Assembly (NCBI GenBank): GCA_017983635.1
Contig: JAGOBA010000001.1
Coordinates: forward strand, 434,001-498,000
Direction: 5' to 3'
DNA length: 64,000 bases
Origin: Alphaproteobacteria bacterium
Lineage (GTDB): Bacteria > Pseudomonadota > Alphaproteobacteria > Micropepsales > Micropepsaceae
Positions 1-8,873 of this stretch are shown here, piece by piece; the first letter of the stretch is position 1; the number at the start of each line of letters is the position of its first letter. The notes under the pieces were generated by a model. The model ran no database searches. It saw nothing but the letters and a program-made list of their open reading frames with translations, and was not told where the DNA came from. The position numbers and the translations under genes are program-made.

Positions 1-1034
1 TCGGTGATCGGTGCCCACTCCCCTGCCCCATTTGCCTTGCCGCGGGGGAGATTTTCGGCGCGGTAGACTTCGAGTTCCAACTCGAAATGCGTGAAGCCGT
101 GACGGACGAGGCCCGGGAGTTTGCGGTACTTCGTCTTGATGGGCGCGAGCATGAGGGGTTCGGCGGGGAAATGTTGCCCCCATGGACTCATCGGCGGTTC
201 GTGCATGCCGCCGAGCAGACCTTTCGGCGGGCGGCGGCGCAGCAGGACCTCATCGCGCTCCGAGATCAGGACGAATGCGATGCCGCGCCGGAGCGGACGG
301 TCCGGTTTCGTTTCGCGGGCGGGAAGGCTCGCCGCGATGCCCAAGGCGCGGGCGTCGCAATCGTCCGCCCACGGACAGTTTCCGCAGGCCGGCGACTTTG
401 GTGTGCAGATGGTGGCGCCAAGGTCCATCATCGCTTGCGCGAAGTCGCCGGAGCGTTTGGCGGGCGCGAACGTTTCGGCGATGGCGCGAAGTTCGGGCTT
501 GGCCGTGGGAAGCGCCGTCTTGATCGCGAACAGGCGGGCGAGGACGCGTTCGATGTTGCCGTCGACGGGCGCGGCGCGCTTGTCGAAGGCGATGGCCGCG
601 ATCGCGGCGGCCGTGTAAGGGCCGATGCCGGGGAGTTTTTGAAGTTCTGCTTCGTCAGCCGGAAGTTTGCCGGCGTGGCGTTCGGCGACGACTTGCGCGC
701 AGGCGTGCAGATTTCGCGCGCGGCTGTAGTAGCCAAGGCCAGCCCAAGCGGACATCACCTCTTCGACGGGCGCCGCCGCTAGCGCTTTCATCGTCGGCCA
801 GCGTTTAAGGAAGTTGTGGAAATAGGGACCGACGGTGGCGACTGTCGTCTGCTGCAGCATGATTTCCGACAGCCACACGCGATAGGGATCGGGCGTTTCG
901 CCCGGCAATGCGCGCCATGGAAGACGGCGGCGATGCGTGTCGTACCAATCGAGCAGGCGCTTCACGAGCGCCGTACGCTTTTGCGGCGTGAGCTCGAGCG
1001 CGCTATGGTGCAGCTTCGATTTCGAGACGGCCAT
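1..1034 (-). CDS. mutY: A/G-specific adenine DNA glycosylase MutY (3' end beyond window)
   Basis: Base-excision repair enzyme that removes adenine mispaired with 8-oxoguanine. The minus-strand frame is open from an ATG at 1034 down to base 3 with no stop, so the C-terminus lies beyond the left edge; about 344 residues are visible. Seen in order: LPWR near the N-terminus, the catalytic helix with SEIMLQQTTVATV, the helix-hairpin-helix LPGIGPYTAAAIAAIAF, the catalytic Asp region APVDGNIERVL, and a 4Fe-4S cluster loop with spacing C-x6-C-x2-C-x5-C. The C-terminal NUDIX-like 8-oxoG recognition domain begins after it. The start codon shares bases with the start of the divergent DUF721 gene. An in-frame GTG about 25 codons further in is a possible alternative start. 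Confidence 0.95.
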   Translation of the reverse strand, partial: MAVSKSKLHHSALELTPQKRTALVKRLLDWYDTHRRRLPWRALPGETPDPYRVWLSEIMLQQTTVATVGPYFHNFLKRWPTMKALAAAPVEEVMSAWAGLGYYSRARNLHACAQVVAERHAGKLPADEAELQKLPGIGPYTAAAIAAIAFDKRAAPVDGNIERVLARLFAIKTALPTAKPELRAIAETFAPAKRSGDFAQAMMDLGATICTPKSPACGNCPWADDCDARALGIAASLPARETKPDRPLRRGIAFVLISERDEVLLRRRPPKGLLGGMHEPPMSPWGQHFPAEPLMLAPIKTKYRKLPGLVRHGFTHFELELEVYRAENLPRGKANGAGEWAPIT

Positions 1035-1554
1035 GTCAGCTGACGACGCGAACAATGACGAGAATCGGCGATCCGGCCGGCGCGGGCCCCGTCCGTTTGC
1101 GCAAGATGCCGGGTCGTTGCTGAAATATCATTTGCAATCGCGCGGATTCGCGCAGGTCGAGCTTGTGACGCGGTGGGCCGAAATTGCAGGAAAGACACTC
1201 GCCGAGCATTGTTTTCCCTACCGCCTGTCGGCGGGCGGCGCCAGCGGCGCGACGCTGACACTTGTGGCCGACGATCGCGCGGCGCTTGAACTACAGCATC
1301 AAACGCCGAAGCTGATCGACAAGATCAACACCTATTTCGGTACCGCGCGGGTCAGCAGAATCAAGGTCGTAGCCGGGGACATTCCGAAGCCGCTTGGGGT
1401 TCGTGCGGCAAAGCGCCCTCTCAGCGCCGCGGAAGAAGCCGAACTGAAAGCCCGCATAGAAAGCGTGGAAGACCCGGATTTGCGCGCCGCCTTAGCGCGA
1501 CTCGGGCGCCACGCCCTGGCCGAAAGCCGTAAACCTGTTGTTTACAAGCGTTGA
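1033..1554 (+). CDS. dciA: DUF721/DciA-like protein
   Basis: A 173-residue protein of the DUF721 family. DciA, the characterised member, is the helicase-loading protein in bacteria without DnaC. The core reads LLKYHLQSRGFAQ, then VTRWAEIAGKTLAEHCFP, then a basic strand-rich part. The ATG at 1033 is chosen because it gives the family-like N-terminus; the frame stays open upstream, but that stretch is antisense to mutY and looks like a shadow. The gene is followed by a DsbA-like gene and smc, a conserved alphaproteobacterial order. The replication role is known for DciA; here it is inferred by homology. Confidence 0.85.
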   Translation: MSADDANNDENRRSGRRGPRPFAQDAGSLLKYHLQSRGFAQVELVTRWAEIAGKTLAEHCFPYRLSAGGASGATLTLVADDRAALELQHQTPKLIDKINTYFGTARVSRIKVVAGDIPKPLGVRAAKRPLSAAEEAELKARIESVEDPDLRAALARLGRHALAESRKPVVYKR

Positions 1555-1611
1555 GGTGGCCGCGGCGTCCGCCCTATAGTCCGGCAGATTCAGTGCTTCG
1601 CGGGGGTTCGC

Positions 1612-2511
1612 GTGAATTTCGACCGGAATACTCTTATCGCTGGTGGCGTGGCTGCGGCGCTCGTTTTGGGCGGGATCGGCTATTGGGTTTGGGGCACAGG
1701 TTCCAGCACACCGACCCAGGTCGCCGGCGACTGCGTGGCCAAGCCGGTCGAAGTCAGCGAGAGCGACTATTCGATCGGCAAGGCCGATGCGCCTGTGACA
1801 ATCGTCGAGTATGCCTCGATGACCTGTCCGCACTGCGCACGATTCTCGCGGGACGTTCTTCCGTTGGTGAAGCAAAATTTCGTCGATAGGGGCTATGTCC
1901 GCTACGTGTTCCGTGAGTTCCCGATCGACCGGGTCGCGTTGACCGCCTCGGTCGTCGGCCGTTGCCTGCAGAAAGACGCCTACATCCCCTTCGTCGAGAT
2001 GATGTACAGCGAGATTGAAACTTGGGGCCGTTCGGAAGATCCCCGCGCCGCTATCAAGGAAATGGCGCGCCGCGCTGGCATGTCCGGCGACGACTTTGAA
2101 AAGTGCCTCTCCACGGACGCCGATGCCAAGAAAATTCTTGCTACCCAGGAAACGGCGATGAAGGACTTTTGCGTCGGCGGAACGCCGAGCTTCTTCATCG
2201 ACGGAAAGTTCTTCGTCGCGCGCGAAGTCCCTTATGAGGAAATGGACACGAAGCTCCGCGAGGCCTTGAAGGCTAAGGGCGTCGAGGTTCCCGCGGCGGC
2301 CGCAACGGCGGCGCCTGCGGAAGGCGCGGCAACGACTGAGGGTGCGACGGCGGCTCCGGCGGAAGGTGCGACGACAGCACCGGCTGAGGGCACAACAACG
2401 CCGGCAAGTGGTGCGGCATCAACGCCTGCAGAGGGCGCGGCGAAACCGGCGGAGACACCGCCGGCGGCTGCGACGCCGAGCGAACCCGCAAAGGCGCCAC
2501 CTGCGCCATAG
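1612..2511 (+). CDS. DsbA-family thiol:disulfide oxidoreductase with low-complexity tail
   Basis: A 299-residue membrane-anchored periplasmic thioredoxin-fold protein. It has an N-terminal hydrophobic segment (about residues 8-27), then a thioredoxin-like domain with the active site CPHC in YASMTCPHCARF (about residues 65-77). The cis-Pro region is GGTPSFFIDGKFF. From about residue 225 the protein turns into an Ala/Pro/Thr/Glu repeat (units like APAEGA) of about 75 residues, probably a flexible spacer or cell-wall-facing tail. The start is GTG at 1612. Its place between DUF721 and smc is common in alphaproteobacteria. Substrates are not evident from the sequence. Confidence 0.85.
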   Translation: MNFDRNTLIAGGVAAALVLGGIGYWVWGTGSSTPTQVAGDCVAKPVEVSESDYSIGKADAPVTIVEYASMTCPHCARFSRDVLPLVKQNFVDRGYVRYVFREFPIDRVALTASVVGRCLQKDAYIPFVEMMYSEIETWGRSEDPRAAIKEMARRAGMSGDDFEKCLSTDADAKKILATQETAMKDFCVGGTPSFFIDGKFFVAREVPYEEMDTKLREALKAKGVEVPAAAATAAPAEGAATTEGATAAPAEGATTAPAEGTTTPASGAASTPAEGAAKPAETPPAAATPSEPAKAPPAP

Positions 2512-2564
2512 CAAGTGCGCCTGAGCGGCTTCCCCCGGCCCTTACAACGTCAGGAATACCCCCC

Positions 2565-5500
2565 GTGAAGTTCTCAAGACTTCGACTGTCCGGATTCAAA
2601 TCGTTCGTCGAAACCACCGAACTGCCGATCGAGCAAGGCCTAACCGGCGTTGTCGGGCCCAACGGTTGCGGCAAGTCCAACTTGCTCGAAGCGCTGCGTT
2701 GGGTGATGGGCGAAAACTCCGCCAAATCCATGCGCGGCGGCGCGATGGACGACGTCATCTTCGCGGGCACGAACAGCCGCCCGAGCCGCAACACCGCAGA
2801 GGTGTCACTGGTCATCGACAACAGTTCCCGCTCAGCACCGTCCTCTTACAACGAGGCGGAGGCGATCGAGATCAGCCGGCGCATCGAGCGCGAGATGGGC
2901 TCGATCTACAAGATCAACGGCCGCGACGTGCGCGCGCGCGACGTGCAGATTTTCTTCGCCGACGTTTCGTCGGGCGCGCACTCGCCGGCGCTGGTGCGGC
3001 AAGGGCAGATCGGTACGCTGATCAACGCGAAGCCGATCGCGCGGCGGGCGATCTTGGAAGAGGCCGCGGGCATTTCGGGTCTGCATGCGCGGCGGCACGA
3101 GGCGGAGCTGAAACTCAACGCAGCGCAGACGAATCTCTCGCGCGTCGCCGACGTCATTCAGGAGATCGAGGCGCAGCTTGCGAACCTAAAGCGCCAAGCG
3201 CGGCAGGCGGCGCGGTATCGCAATCTCTCCGGTCACATCCAGCGTGCGGAAGCGCTGGCGCTTTATGTGCGTTGGCAGTTGGCATCGACAGCGGCGGCTG
3301 CCGCCGAAGAAGAACTTGGCCGCGTTCGCGCGCAGGTCGAAGAACAGACTTTGAAGGCTGCGCAGGCCTCGAACGCCGTGCTGGAGGCGGACGAGAAGTT
3401 GCCGCCGCTGCGTCAAGCGGCGGCCGAGCGCAGCGCTGCGCTGCAGCGGTTGACGGCCGAGCGATTGGCGCTCGACGGCGAAGAAGCACGTGCGAAAGCC
3501 GCCGCGGAGCGGCTGAATGCGCGGATCGCGCAGATTGCGGAAGATCATTCGCGCGAGACCGTTCGGGTCGACGACGCGCGCGGGATGATGGCAAAGCTTG
3601 AGCAGGAGCGCGGCGAACTTGGTGCGGCAGCAGCTGGCGAGAACGAGGCGACAGCGCAAGCAGCCGATGCGTTACGGATTGCCGAAGAGGCGATGCGCGA
3701 GTGCGAGCGCGTGAGCGACAAGGCGACAGCAGAACTTGCCGAGGCGAAGGCGAAGCGGTCTGCGCTTGAGCGACGGCATGAGGATGGCAAGCGCGCTGCT
3801 GGGCGACTTCGTACGGAGTTGGACAACATCGCCGCGGAGATCGAGCGGCTGGCGCGAGAGACAGCGACAGCGCCCGTGGTCGACGAAGCGCAGCTGCGTG
3901 TGGCGGCGGCGGTGACGGCGGCCGAGACTTCGAAGGCGACGCACGCCCATTCGGAAGATGCGCTACGCGCTGCGCGCGATGCGGAGACCGTGAAGAAGCA
4001 GGGACTTGAAACCGCAGAGCGCGACCTGGAACGCTTGAAGGCCGAAGCAAAGGCCCTTAGCGAGATGCTGGCGACGGGCGTGGGCGAAGGCTTCACGCCG
4101 GTGATCGATCTCGTTCACGTCACGCCGGGCTTTGAGGCTGCACTTGGCGCTGCGATGGGCGACGATCTGAACGTGCCGATCGATGCCCAGGCATCGATTC
4201 ATTGGCGCGAGCTGCCGATGCGCGATCTGCCTGCATTGCCGGCGCGCGTGCAGTTGCTGACGAACTTGGTGCAGGCGCCGGATGCTTTGGCGATGCGCCT
4301 CTCGCAAATCGGCGTGGTCGAGCGCGACCAAGGTGCCGCGCTGCAGACCGAGTTGCAGCCGGGACAGTGCTTGGTCAGCCGCGAGGGGGACCTGTGGCGC
4401 TGGGACGGGTTCACCGCGACGGCCGAGGCGCCGACGGCGGCAGCTGTTCGTTTGCGGCAACGTAATCGCTTGGCAGACCTCGAAGGCACGATCGCGTCGG
4501 CGCTGGAACACGTCGCCGGGTTGCAGGCGGTACATCAGGATGCACGTGAGGCACGTGAGGCGGCGGAAATCACCGAACGCACCGTCCGCAACGCTTGGCG
4601 TCAGGCCGAGACCGAAGCGGCGTCGGCGCGTGCAGCACTGTCGGAAGCCGAGAAGCGGCACGCGCAGACCGCGGCGCGGACGCAATCATTGAACGAGCGG
4701 CATCAGAGTTTGAGCACGGATGAAGCCGAGGCGCACGAGCTGATCGGTTTGATCGCGGCCGAGACCGAGGCGCTGACGCCGTTGGCCGTGTTCGAAGGAC
4801 AGTTGGCAGCTGCGCGCGAGGAACTGACCGGCGGGCGCGGTGCCTTTGCCAACGCGAAGGCCATTCACGACAGCGTCGAGCGCGAGATGCGGGCGCGTCA
4901 GCAGCGACTGCAAGCGATCGCAACCGACCTTGAGGCTTGGAATTCGCGTATCGCGACCGCGACGGCGCAGATCGAGGCGCTACAGGCGCGCGAGGCCGAG
5001 GGCCGGGCTGAGTTGGCGGCGCTGGAACACATTCCGGCCGAGATCGCGGCGAAGCGTACGAAATTGTTCGAGCTACTTTCAGAGGCTGAGGCGGCGCGAA
5101 CGGCGGCGGCCGACACGTTGGCGCAAGCGGAGACGGCGCTGAAAGCATCGCAGTCCGAGTCGCGAATGGCAGATCATGCGCTGTCGCATGCGCGTGAAGA
5201 GCGTGCGCGCTGCGAGGCGGTGCTCGCGGCGCAGCAAGAGCGCTTGCTCGAGTCAGTGACGCGGGCGCGCGATACGCTCGACTGTGCGCCGGAGGAACTG
5301 GCTGCGAAGGCTGAGCACGCGCCCGGCGACGCCATGCCCGCGCTCGATGCGGCGGAGCAGCGGGTCGAAAAGCTGAAGCGCGAGCGCGAACAGCTTGGCG
5401 GCGTAAACCTGCGTGCCGAAGAAGAGGCGGACGAGTGCGAGACACGCCTGACCACGCTGCAAACCGAAAAGAACGATCTCGAAGAAGCGATCAACCGCTT

Positions 5501-6026
5501 GCGCCAAGGCATCGGCTCGCTCAATCGCGAAGGACGCGAACGGTTGCTGGAGGCGTTCGATCGGGTGAATGCGAACTTCCAGAAACTGTTCACATCGCTG
5601 TTCAGCGGCGGCGAAGCACGGCTGACGCTGACCGAGTCCGACGATCCGCTGGAAGCGGGGCTTGAAATCCTCGCACGCCCGCCGGGCAAGAAGCTGCAGA
5701 CGATGTCGCTACTCTCGGGCGGCGAGCAGGCGCTGACGGCGATGGCGTTGATCTTTGCCGTGTTCCTTTGCAATCCGGCACCGGTTTGCGTGCTGGACGA
5801 AGTCGACGCGCCGCTCGACGACGCGAACGTAGAACGCTTCTGCAATCTGCTCGACGAGATGACGCGCATGACGGAGACGCGGTTCTTGGTCATCACCCAC
5901 CACGCGCTCACCATGTCGCGCATGGACCGGCTGGTCGGCGTGACGATGCAGGAACGTGGGGTCAGTCAGCTGGTGGCGGTTGACTTGGCGGGTGCGGAGC
6001 GCGTGTTGGCAACGGCGGCGGCTTAG
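2565..6026 (+). CDS. smc: Chromosome segregation ATPase SMC
   Basis: A 1153-residue structural-maintenance-of-chromosomes protein, normal length for the family. The Walker A motif GPNGCGKS is at residues 31-38. Two long Ala/Glu/Arg-rich coiled coils flank a hinge around residues 500-620. The C-terminal head has the ABC signature LLSGGEQALTAMALIF and the Walker B VCVLDEVDAPLDD, followed by the switch FLVITHH. The start is GTG at 2565 (MKFSRLRLSGFKSF). SMC works as a dimer, usually with ScpA and ScpB, in chromosome condensation; neither partner is in the window. The stop directly abuts the stop of the convergent vapC gene. Confidence 0.97.
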   Translation: MKFSRLRLSGFKSFVETTELPIEQGLTGVVGPNGCGKSNLLEALRWVMGENSAKSMRGGAMDDVIFAGTNSRPSRNTAEVSLVIDNSSRSAPSSYNEAEAIEISRRIEREMGSIYKINGRDVRARDVQIFFADVSSGAHSPALVRQGQIGTLINAKPIARRAILEEAAGISGLHARRHEAELKLNAAQTNLSRVADVIQEIEAQLANLKRQARQAARYRNLSGHIQRAEALALYVRWQLASTAAAAAEEELGRVRAQVEEQTLKAAQASNAVLEADEKLPPLRQAAAERSAALQRLTAERLALDGEEARAKAAAERLNARIAQIAEDHSRETVRVDDARGMMAKLEQERGELGAAAAGENEATAQAADALRIAEEAMRECERVSDKATAELAEAKAKRSALERRHEDGKRAAGRLRTELDNIAAEIERLARETATAPVVDEAQLRVAAAVTAAETSKATHAHSEDALRAARDAETVKKQGLETAERDLERLKAEAKALSEMLATGVGEGFTPVIDLVHVTPGFEAALGAAMGDDLNVPIDAQASIHWRELPMRDLPALPARVQLLTNLVQAPDALAMRLSQIGVVERDQGAALQTELQPGQCLVSREGDLWRWDGFTATAEAPTAAAVRLRQRNRLADLEGTIASALEHVAGLQAVHQDAREAREAAEITERTVRNAWRQAETEAASARAALSEAEKRHAQTAARTQSLNERHQSLSTDEAEAHELIGLIAAETEALTPLAVFEGQLAAAREELTGGRGAFANAKAIHDSVEREMRARQQRLQAIATDLEAWNSRIATATAQIEALQAREAEGRAELAALEHIPAEIAAKRTKLFELLSEAEAARTAAADTLAQAETALKASQSESRMADHALSHAREERARCEAVLAAQQERLLESVTRARDTLDCAPEELAAKAEHAPGDAMPALDAAEQRVEKLKREREQLGGVNLRAEEEADECETRLTTLQTEKNDLEEAINRLRQGIGSLNREGRERLLEAFDRVNANFQKLFTSLFSGGEARLTLTESDDPLEAGLEILARPPGKKLQTMSLLSGGEQALTAMALIFAVFLCNPAPVCVLDEVDAPLDDANVERFCNLLDEMTRMTETRFLVITHHALTMSRMDRLVGVTMQERGVSQLVAVDLAGAERVLATAAA

Positions 6027-6416
6027 TTACGCCGCATCGACGCCGGCTTTGGTGAAGTCGTCGCCTTTGAAGAGCAACGGTTGACCTGTTTCCTTGGCCA
6101 GCGCATAGGCGAAGCAGTCGCCGAAGTTCAGCCGTGCGGGATGGCCCGAGCCTTTGCCGAAAGCGCGGTAGGCCTCGCGCGCCAGGCGCACTTGCGATTC
6201 CGTCACGGGCACTATGTCTATGCCGGCCTGCCGGATGAGGTCGTCAACTCGCGCGCTCGCCACCGGGTCGCGCTTTGAATCGATTACGATTGCGACTTCA
6301 AGATAGTTCGCGGCGGATAATCGCTTCGTGTCCACCTCTTCGATCGCGGTCGCAAAGCGAAGCGCGTCCGGCTCGTTGTGAAGGATTGCAACCAATGCCG
6401 AGGCGTCGACAATCAC
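6027..6416 (-). CDS. vapC: VapC-type PIN-domain toxin ribonuclease
   Basis: A 129-residue PIN-domain protein and toxin of a type II toxin-antitoxin pair. It starts MIVDASALVAILHNEPD, giving the first acidic residue, has the second at ANYLEVAIVID, and the third cluster at LNFGDCFAYALAKETGQPLLFKGDDF. These acidic residues normally bind Mg2+ for RNA cleavage. The start ATG overlaps the stop of the upstream vapB gene by 4 bases. The stop is immediately next to the stop of smc on the other strand. The target RNA cannot be told from sequence. Confidence 0.93.
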   Translation of the reverse strand: MIVDASALVAILHNEPDALRFATAIEEVDTKRLSAANYLEVAIVIDSKRDPVASARVDDLIRQAGIDIVPVTESQVRLAREAYRAFGKGSGHPARLNFGDCFAYALAKETGQPLLFKGDDFTKAGVDAA

Positions 6417-6670
6417 TTCGGCAATCCCATTTCGTCATAGAGGTACTCGCCGTGATCGATGCGGCTTGCTTCAGGCCCAAGTCGCTTCGCGCAGTCGGCG
6501 CCGATGCGCAGTAGGGCTTCGACGCGCCTTGGATCCGCCTTGCGCGTCTTCACGCGCGCGAGCTTTTCACGCAGCGCCTCGGTCACGGCATCGGTTAGGC
6601 TTGTGCCGGTGAGCTTCGCAACTTCAGAAGCAAGTTTGTGCGCTTCAGGATTCTTGATGTTTAGGGTCAT
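6413..6670 (-). CDS. vapB: VapB-like antitoxin (Rv0623-type transcription factor family)
   Basis: An 85-residue antitoxin of the PSK/Rv0623-like family that accompanies VapC. It begins MTLNIKNPEAHKLASEVAKLTGTSLTDAVTEAL, the typical ribbon-helix-helix-like N-terminus. The C-terminal part (GPEASRIDHGEYLYDEMGLPK) is the likely toxin-binding tail. The ATG at 6670 is preferred to one 6 codons upstream because family members begin at MTLNIKN. It is co-translated with vapC through a 4-base overlap. A short perfect inverted repeat just upstream is a probable autoregulatory operator. Confidence 0.88.
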   Translation of the reverse strand: MTLNIKNPEAHKLASEVAKLTGTSLTDAVTEALREKLARVKTRKADPRRVEALLRIGADCAKRLGPEASRIDHGEYLYDEMGLPK

Positions 6671-6686
6671 GGTAGAATGGTATATC

Positions 6687-6699
6687 ATCTATGGTAGAT
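6687..6699. promoter_or_regulatory. Candidate VapB operator (inverted repeat)
   Basis: ATCTA-TGG-TAGAT forms a perfect 5-base inverted repeat with a 3-base centre, 17 bases upstream of the vapB start. The surrounding 30 bases are AT-rich in an otherwise GC-rich region. VapB-type antitoxins commonly repress their own operon at such sites; the function here is inferred. Confidence 0.5.
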
Positions 6700-6870
6700 A
6701 GTCAAGTTTCGGATGTTGCGCGACGGAGTGCCACGCAACGGCTCCAGCGCTGTTTTCGGCCACTTTTCCCCTCATTGCGGCGCAGCAATCGGCTTGACCC
6801 CTTGGGTTTGCGCTCATATGGTCCGCGCGGTTTTCGGAGGGGGTTTCGTGCGGCCCTTTAGAGCCTGCCC

Positions 6871-7200
6871 GTGGTGACCCATTCATCAGAGCAGAGCGAC
6901 GATCCTGATCAGAGGCGTCTCGACGACCTCGGGAAACGGATCGATGCCGTACGCGGACAGACGCCGGAGACCAAGCCTGCTCCTACTTCGCTTTCCGCAA
7001 TTTGGCGCCTCTCAACCGAACTCGTCGCTGCAGTGTTTGTCGGCGCCGCTCTTGGAATCGGGTTTGATCGGCTCACAGGATTGCGACCGCTCGGGATCAT
7101 CTTGTTCTTGATCCTCGGCGTTGCAGCGGGGTTCACAATGGTGTTTCGCACTGCACGCCTCATGGATGCGCAAGCGAAGGATCAAAAAAAGGAAGACTGA
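6871..7200 (+). CDS. atpI: ATP synthase protein I (AtpI)
   Basis: A 109-residue small membrane protein heading the F0 operon. It has a charged N-terminal 45 residues, then two hydrophobic segments: LVAAVFVGAALGIGFDRLTG and LGIILFLILGVAAGFTMVF. AtpI helps assemble the c-ring or supply Mg2+ in some bacteria and is not a structural subunit. Two adjacent GTG codons at 6871 and 6874 could serve as start. The next gene, atpB, begins 2 bases after the stop. Confidence 0.85.
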   Translation: MVTHSSEQSDDPDQRRLDDLGKRIDAVRGQTPETKPAPTSLSAIWRLSTELVAAVFVGAALGIGFDRLTGLRPLGIILFLILGVAAGFTMVFRTARLMDAQAKDQKKED

Positions 7201-7202
7201 CT

Positions 7203-7958
7203 ATGGCCGCTGGCCACAGCCCGATGGCGCAATTCGAGATTCACAAGCTAATCCCTATTGAGATCGCGGGATATGACATCTCGTTCACGAACGCCAGCTT
7301 GTGGACTGTCCTTGCAGCAGGAGCCGCCGCACTCTTCTTCACGCTCAGCGTGAAGCGTGATGGCATTATTCCGGGGCGCATGCAGTCGATGGCGGAGCTG
7401 GCGTATGGGTTCATTATGTCGACGGTTAAAGAGTCGATCGGCGAGGCGGGTCTGAAGTACTTTCCGCTGGTCTTCTCGCTCTTCGGGTTTATCCTCTTTT
7501 GCAACCTACTCGGGATGATCCCGTATTCGTTCACGGTAACAAGTCATATCGCGATTACGTTCGCGCTGGCGATGCTCGTGTTCCTCTTGGTAATCGTCGT
7601 GGGATTCTGGAAGAACGGGTTTGGGTTCTTCCGTCTTTTTGCACCGTCTGGCGTTCCTCCCGCGTTGATGTTGCTGATCGTGCCGATCGAGATTATCTCC
7701 TTCCTGTCGCGCCCCGTTAGCTTGTCGATCCGACTAGCGATGAACATGTTGGTTGGGCACACCCTACTTAAGGTTTTCGCGGGATTTGTGGGATCGCTGT
7801 TGCTTGCAGGTGGGGTGTTTAGCGGGTTGGCGCTTGTACCATTGGCGCTGAACGTGGCGATCACCGCGCTCGAGTTCCTCATCGCCTTCCTGCAAGCTTA
7901 TGTTTTTGCAGTTCTGACTTGCATCTACCTCAACGACGCGGAGCACGTCGGTCACTAG
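7203..7958 (+). CDS. atpB: F0F1 ATP synthase subunit a
   Basis: The 251-residue proton-channel subunit a of F0, with about five to six membrane helices. The penultimate helix region SIRLAMNMLVGHTLLKV carries the essential Arg that faces the c-ring. The C-terminal helix (LEFLIAFLQAYVFAVLTCIYLNDAEH) is typical of the family. The start is ATG at 7203, two bases after atpI. It works with the c-ring, b and b' subunits encoded next. Confidence 0.97.
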   Translation: MAAGHSPMAQFEIHKLIPIEIAGYDISFTNASLWTVLAAGAAALFFTLSVKRDGIIPGRMQSMAELAYGFIMSTVKESIGEAGLKYFPLVFSLFGFILFCNLLGMIPYSFTVTSHIAITFALAMLVFLLVIVVGFWKNGFGFFRLFAPSGVPPALMLLIVPIEIISFLSRPVSLSIRLAMNMLVGHTLLKVFAGFVGSLLLAGGVFSGLALVPLALNVAITALEFLIAFLQAYVFAVLTCIYLNDAEHVGH

Positions 7959-7994
7959 GCCCGACGACCGCACAACCTCAACGGAGTTTCAGAA

Positions 7995-8219
7995 ATGGAA
8001 ATTGCTGCCGCAAAAATGATCGGTGCTGGCTTGGCCGCGATGGCGCTGATTGGCGCAGGTATCGGGGTCGGAAACATCTTCGGCAACTATCTTGCGGGTG
8101 CTCTTCGGAACCCTTCTGCTGCCGAAGGTCAACGCGGAACCATGCTACTCGGATTTGCTCTCTGCGAAGCCACCGGCCTCTTTGGTCTGGGCGTCGCGTT
8201 CATCATTCTATACGGCTAA
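7995..8219 (+). CDS. atpE: F0F1 ATP synthase subunit c
   Basis: A 74-residue hairpin of two membrane helices that forms the rotor ring. Helix 1 carries the Gly-rich packing motif GAGIGVGN (residues 20-27). The polar loop is RNPSAAEGQ. Helix 2 carries the ion-binding carboxylate Glu58 in GFALCEATGLFG. No extra Na+-binding pattern is evident, so proton coupling is expected. The ATG at 7995 follows a GGAG-type ribosome site. Confidence 0.97.
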   Translation: MEIAAAKMIGAGLAAMALIGAGIGVGNIFGNYLAGALRNPSAAEGQRGTMLLGFALCEATGLFGLGVAFIILYG

Positions 8220-8226
8220 TCGAGCC

Positions 8227-8862
8227 ATGGTGGCCGATACCGCAAACTCGTTTCAAGTGGCCGATGTGGCGCCGGAGCCCGAGCACGGGGATCCGGCGGC
8301 TGAGCCGTTGGTGACGGAAGATTTGCACACGTCGACTGAGCATGCGGGCGATGCGCATGCAGCCAAGCCCGGCTTGCCGCAGCTCGACACGACGACGTTT
8401 GCGAGCCAGTTGTTTTGGCTACTGATATCGTTCGCGGTTCTTTACTTCGTGATCGCGCGGGTGGCGGCGCCGAAGATCGGCGGCGTGCTCGCCGACCGGG
8501 CCGGACGCATCAAGGGCGACCTTGATTCGGCGGCGCAGGCGAAGCGCGACAGCGAAGCGGCGATGGCGGGTTACGAAAAGGCGCTCGCCGATGCGCGCAC
8601 CAAGGCCTTGAAAACCGGCGACGAGATGCGCAACCAGGTGCAGAGCGAGGTCAACGCGAAGAGCGACGCCGCGTCGAAGCAACTGGCCGCCGATACTGCC
8701 AAGGCCGAAGCGCGGATCGCCGCGATGCGTCAGGCCGCGATGGCCAATGTCGGCGACGTGGCGCGCGAGACGGCGGCTGAGATCGTATCGAAACTGACCG
8801 GCAATGCGGCCAACGCCGACGAGCTGGCGGTCGCCGTGCGCAACGCGCTGAAGCCGGCATAA
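8227..8862 (+). CDS. atpF2: F0F1 ATP synthase subunit b' (AtpF2)
   Basis: A 211-residue peripheral-stalk subunit b'. The first 55 residues are acidic and His-rich and probably cytoplasmic. Then comes one membrane segment (FASQLFWLLISFAVLYFVIARV) and a long charged, Ala-rich helix (SAAQAKRDSEAAMAGYEKALADAR) that forms the stalk. The ATG at 8227 lies 7 bases after the atpE stop. The separate b' and b genes in tandem are typical of alphaproteobacteria, cyanobacteria and chloroplasts. Confidence 0.92.
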   Translation: MVADTANSFQVADVAPEPEHGDPAAEPLVTEDLHTSTEHAGDAHAAKPGLPQLDTTTFASQLFWLLISFAVLYFVIARVAAPKIGGVLADRAGRIKGDLDSAAQAKRDSEAAMAGYEKALADARTKALKTGDEMRNQVQSEVNAKSDAASKQLAADTAKAEARIAAMRQAAMANVGDVARETAAEIVSKLTGNAANADELAVAVRNALKPA

Positions 8863-8873
8863 GGAGAAGCATC

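Noticed and set aside
3154-5923. Long open frames opposite and inside smc
   Set aside because: They are Arg/Ser/Ala-rich shadows caused by the GC-rich coiled-coil codons; smc itself is clear.
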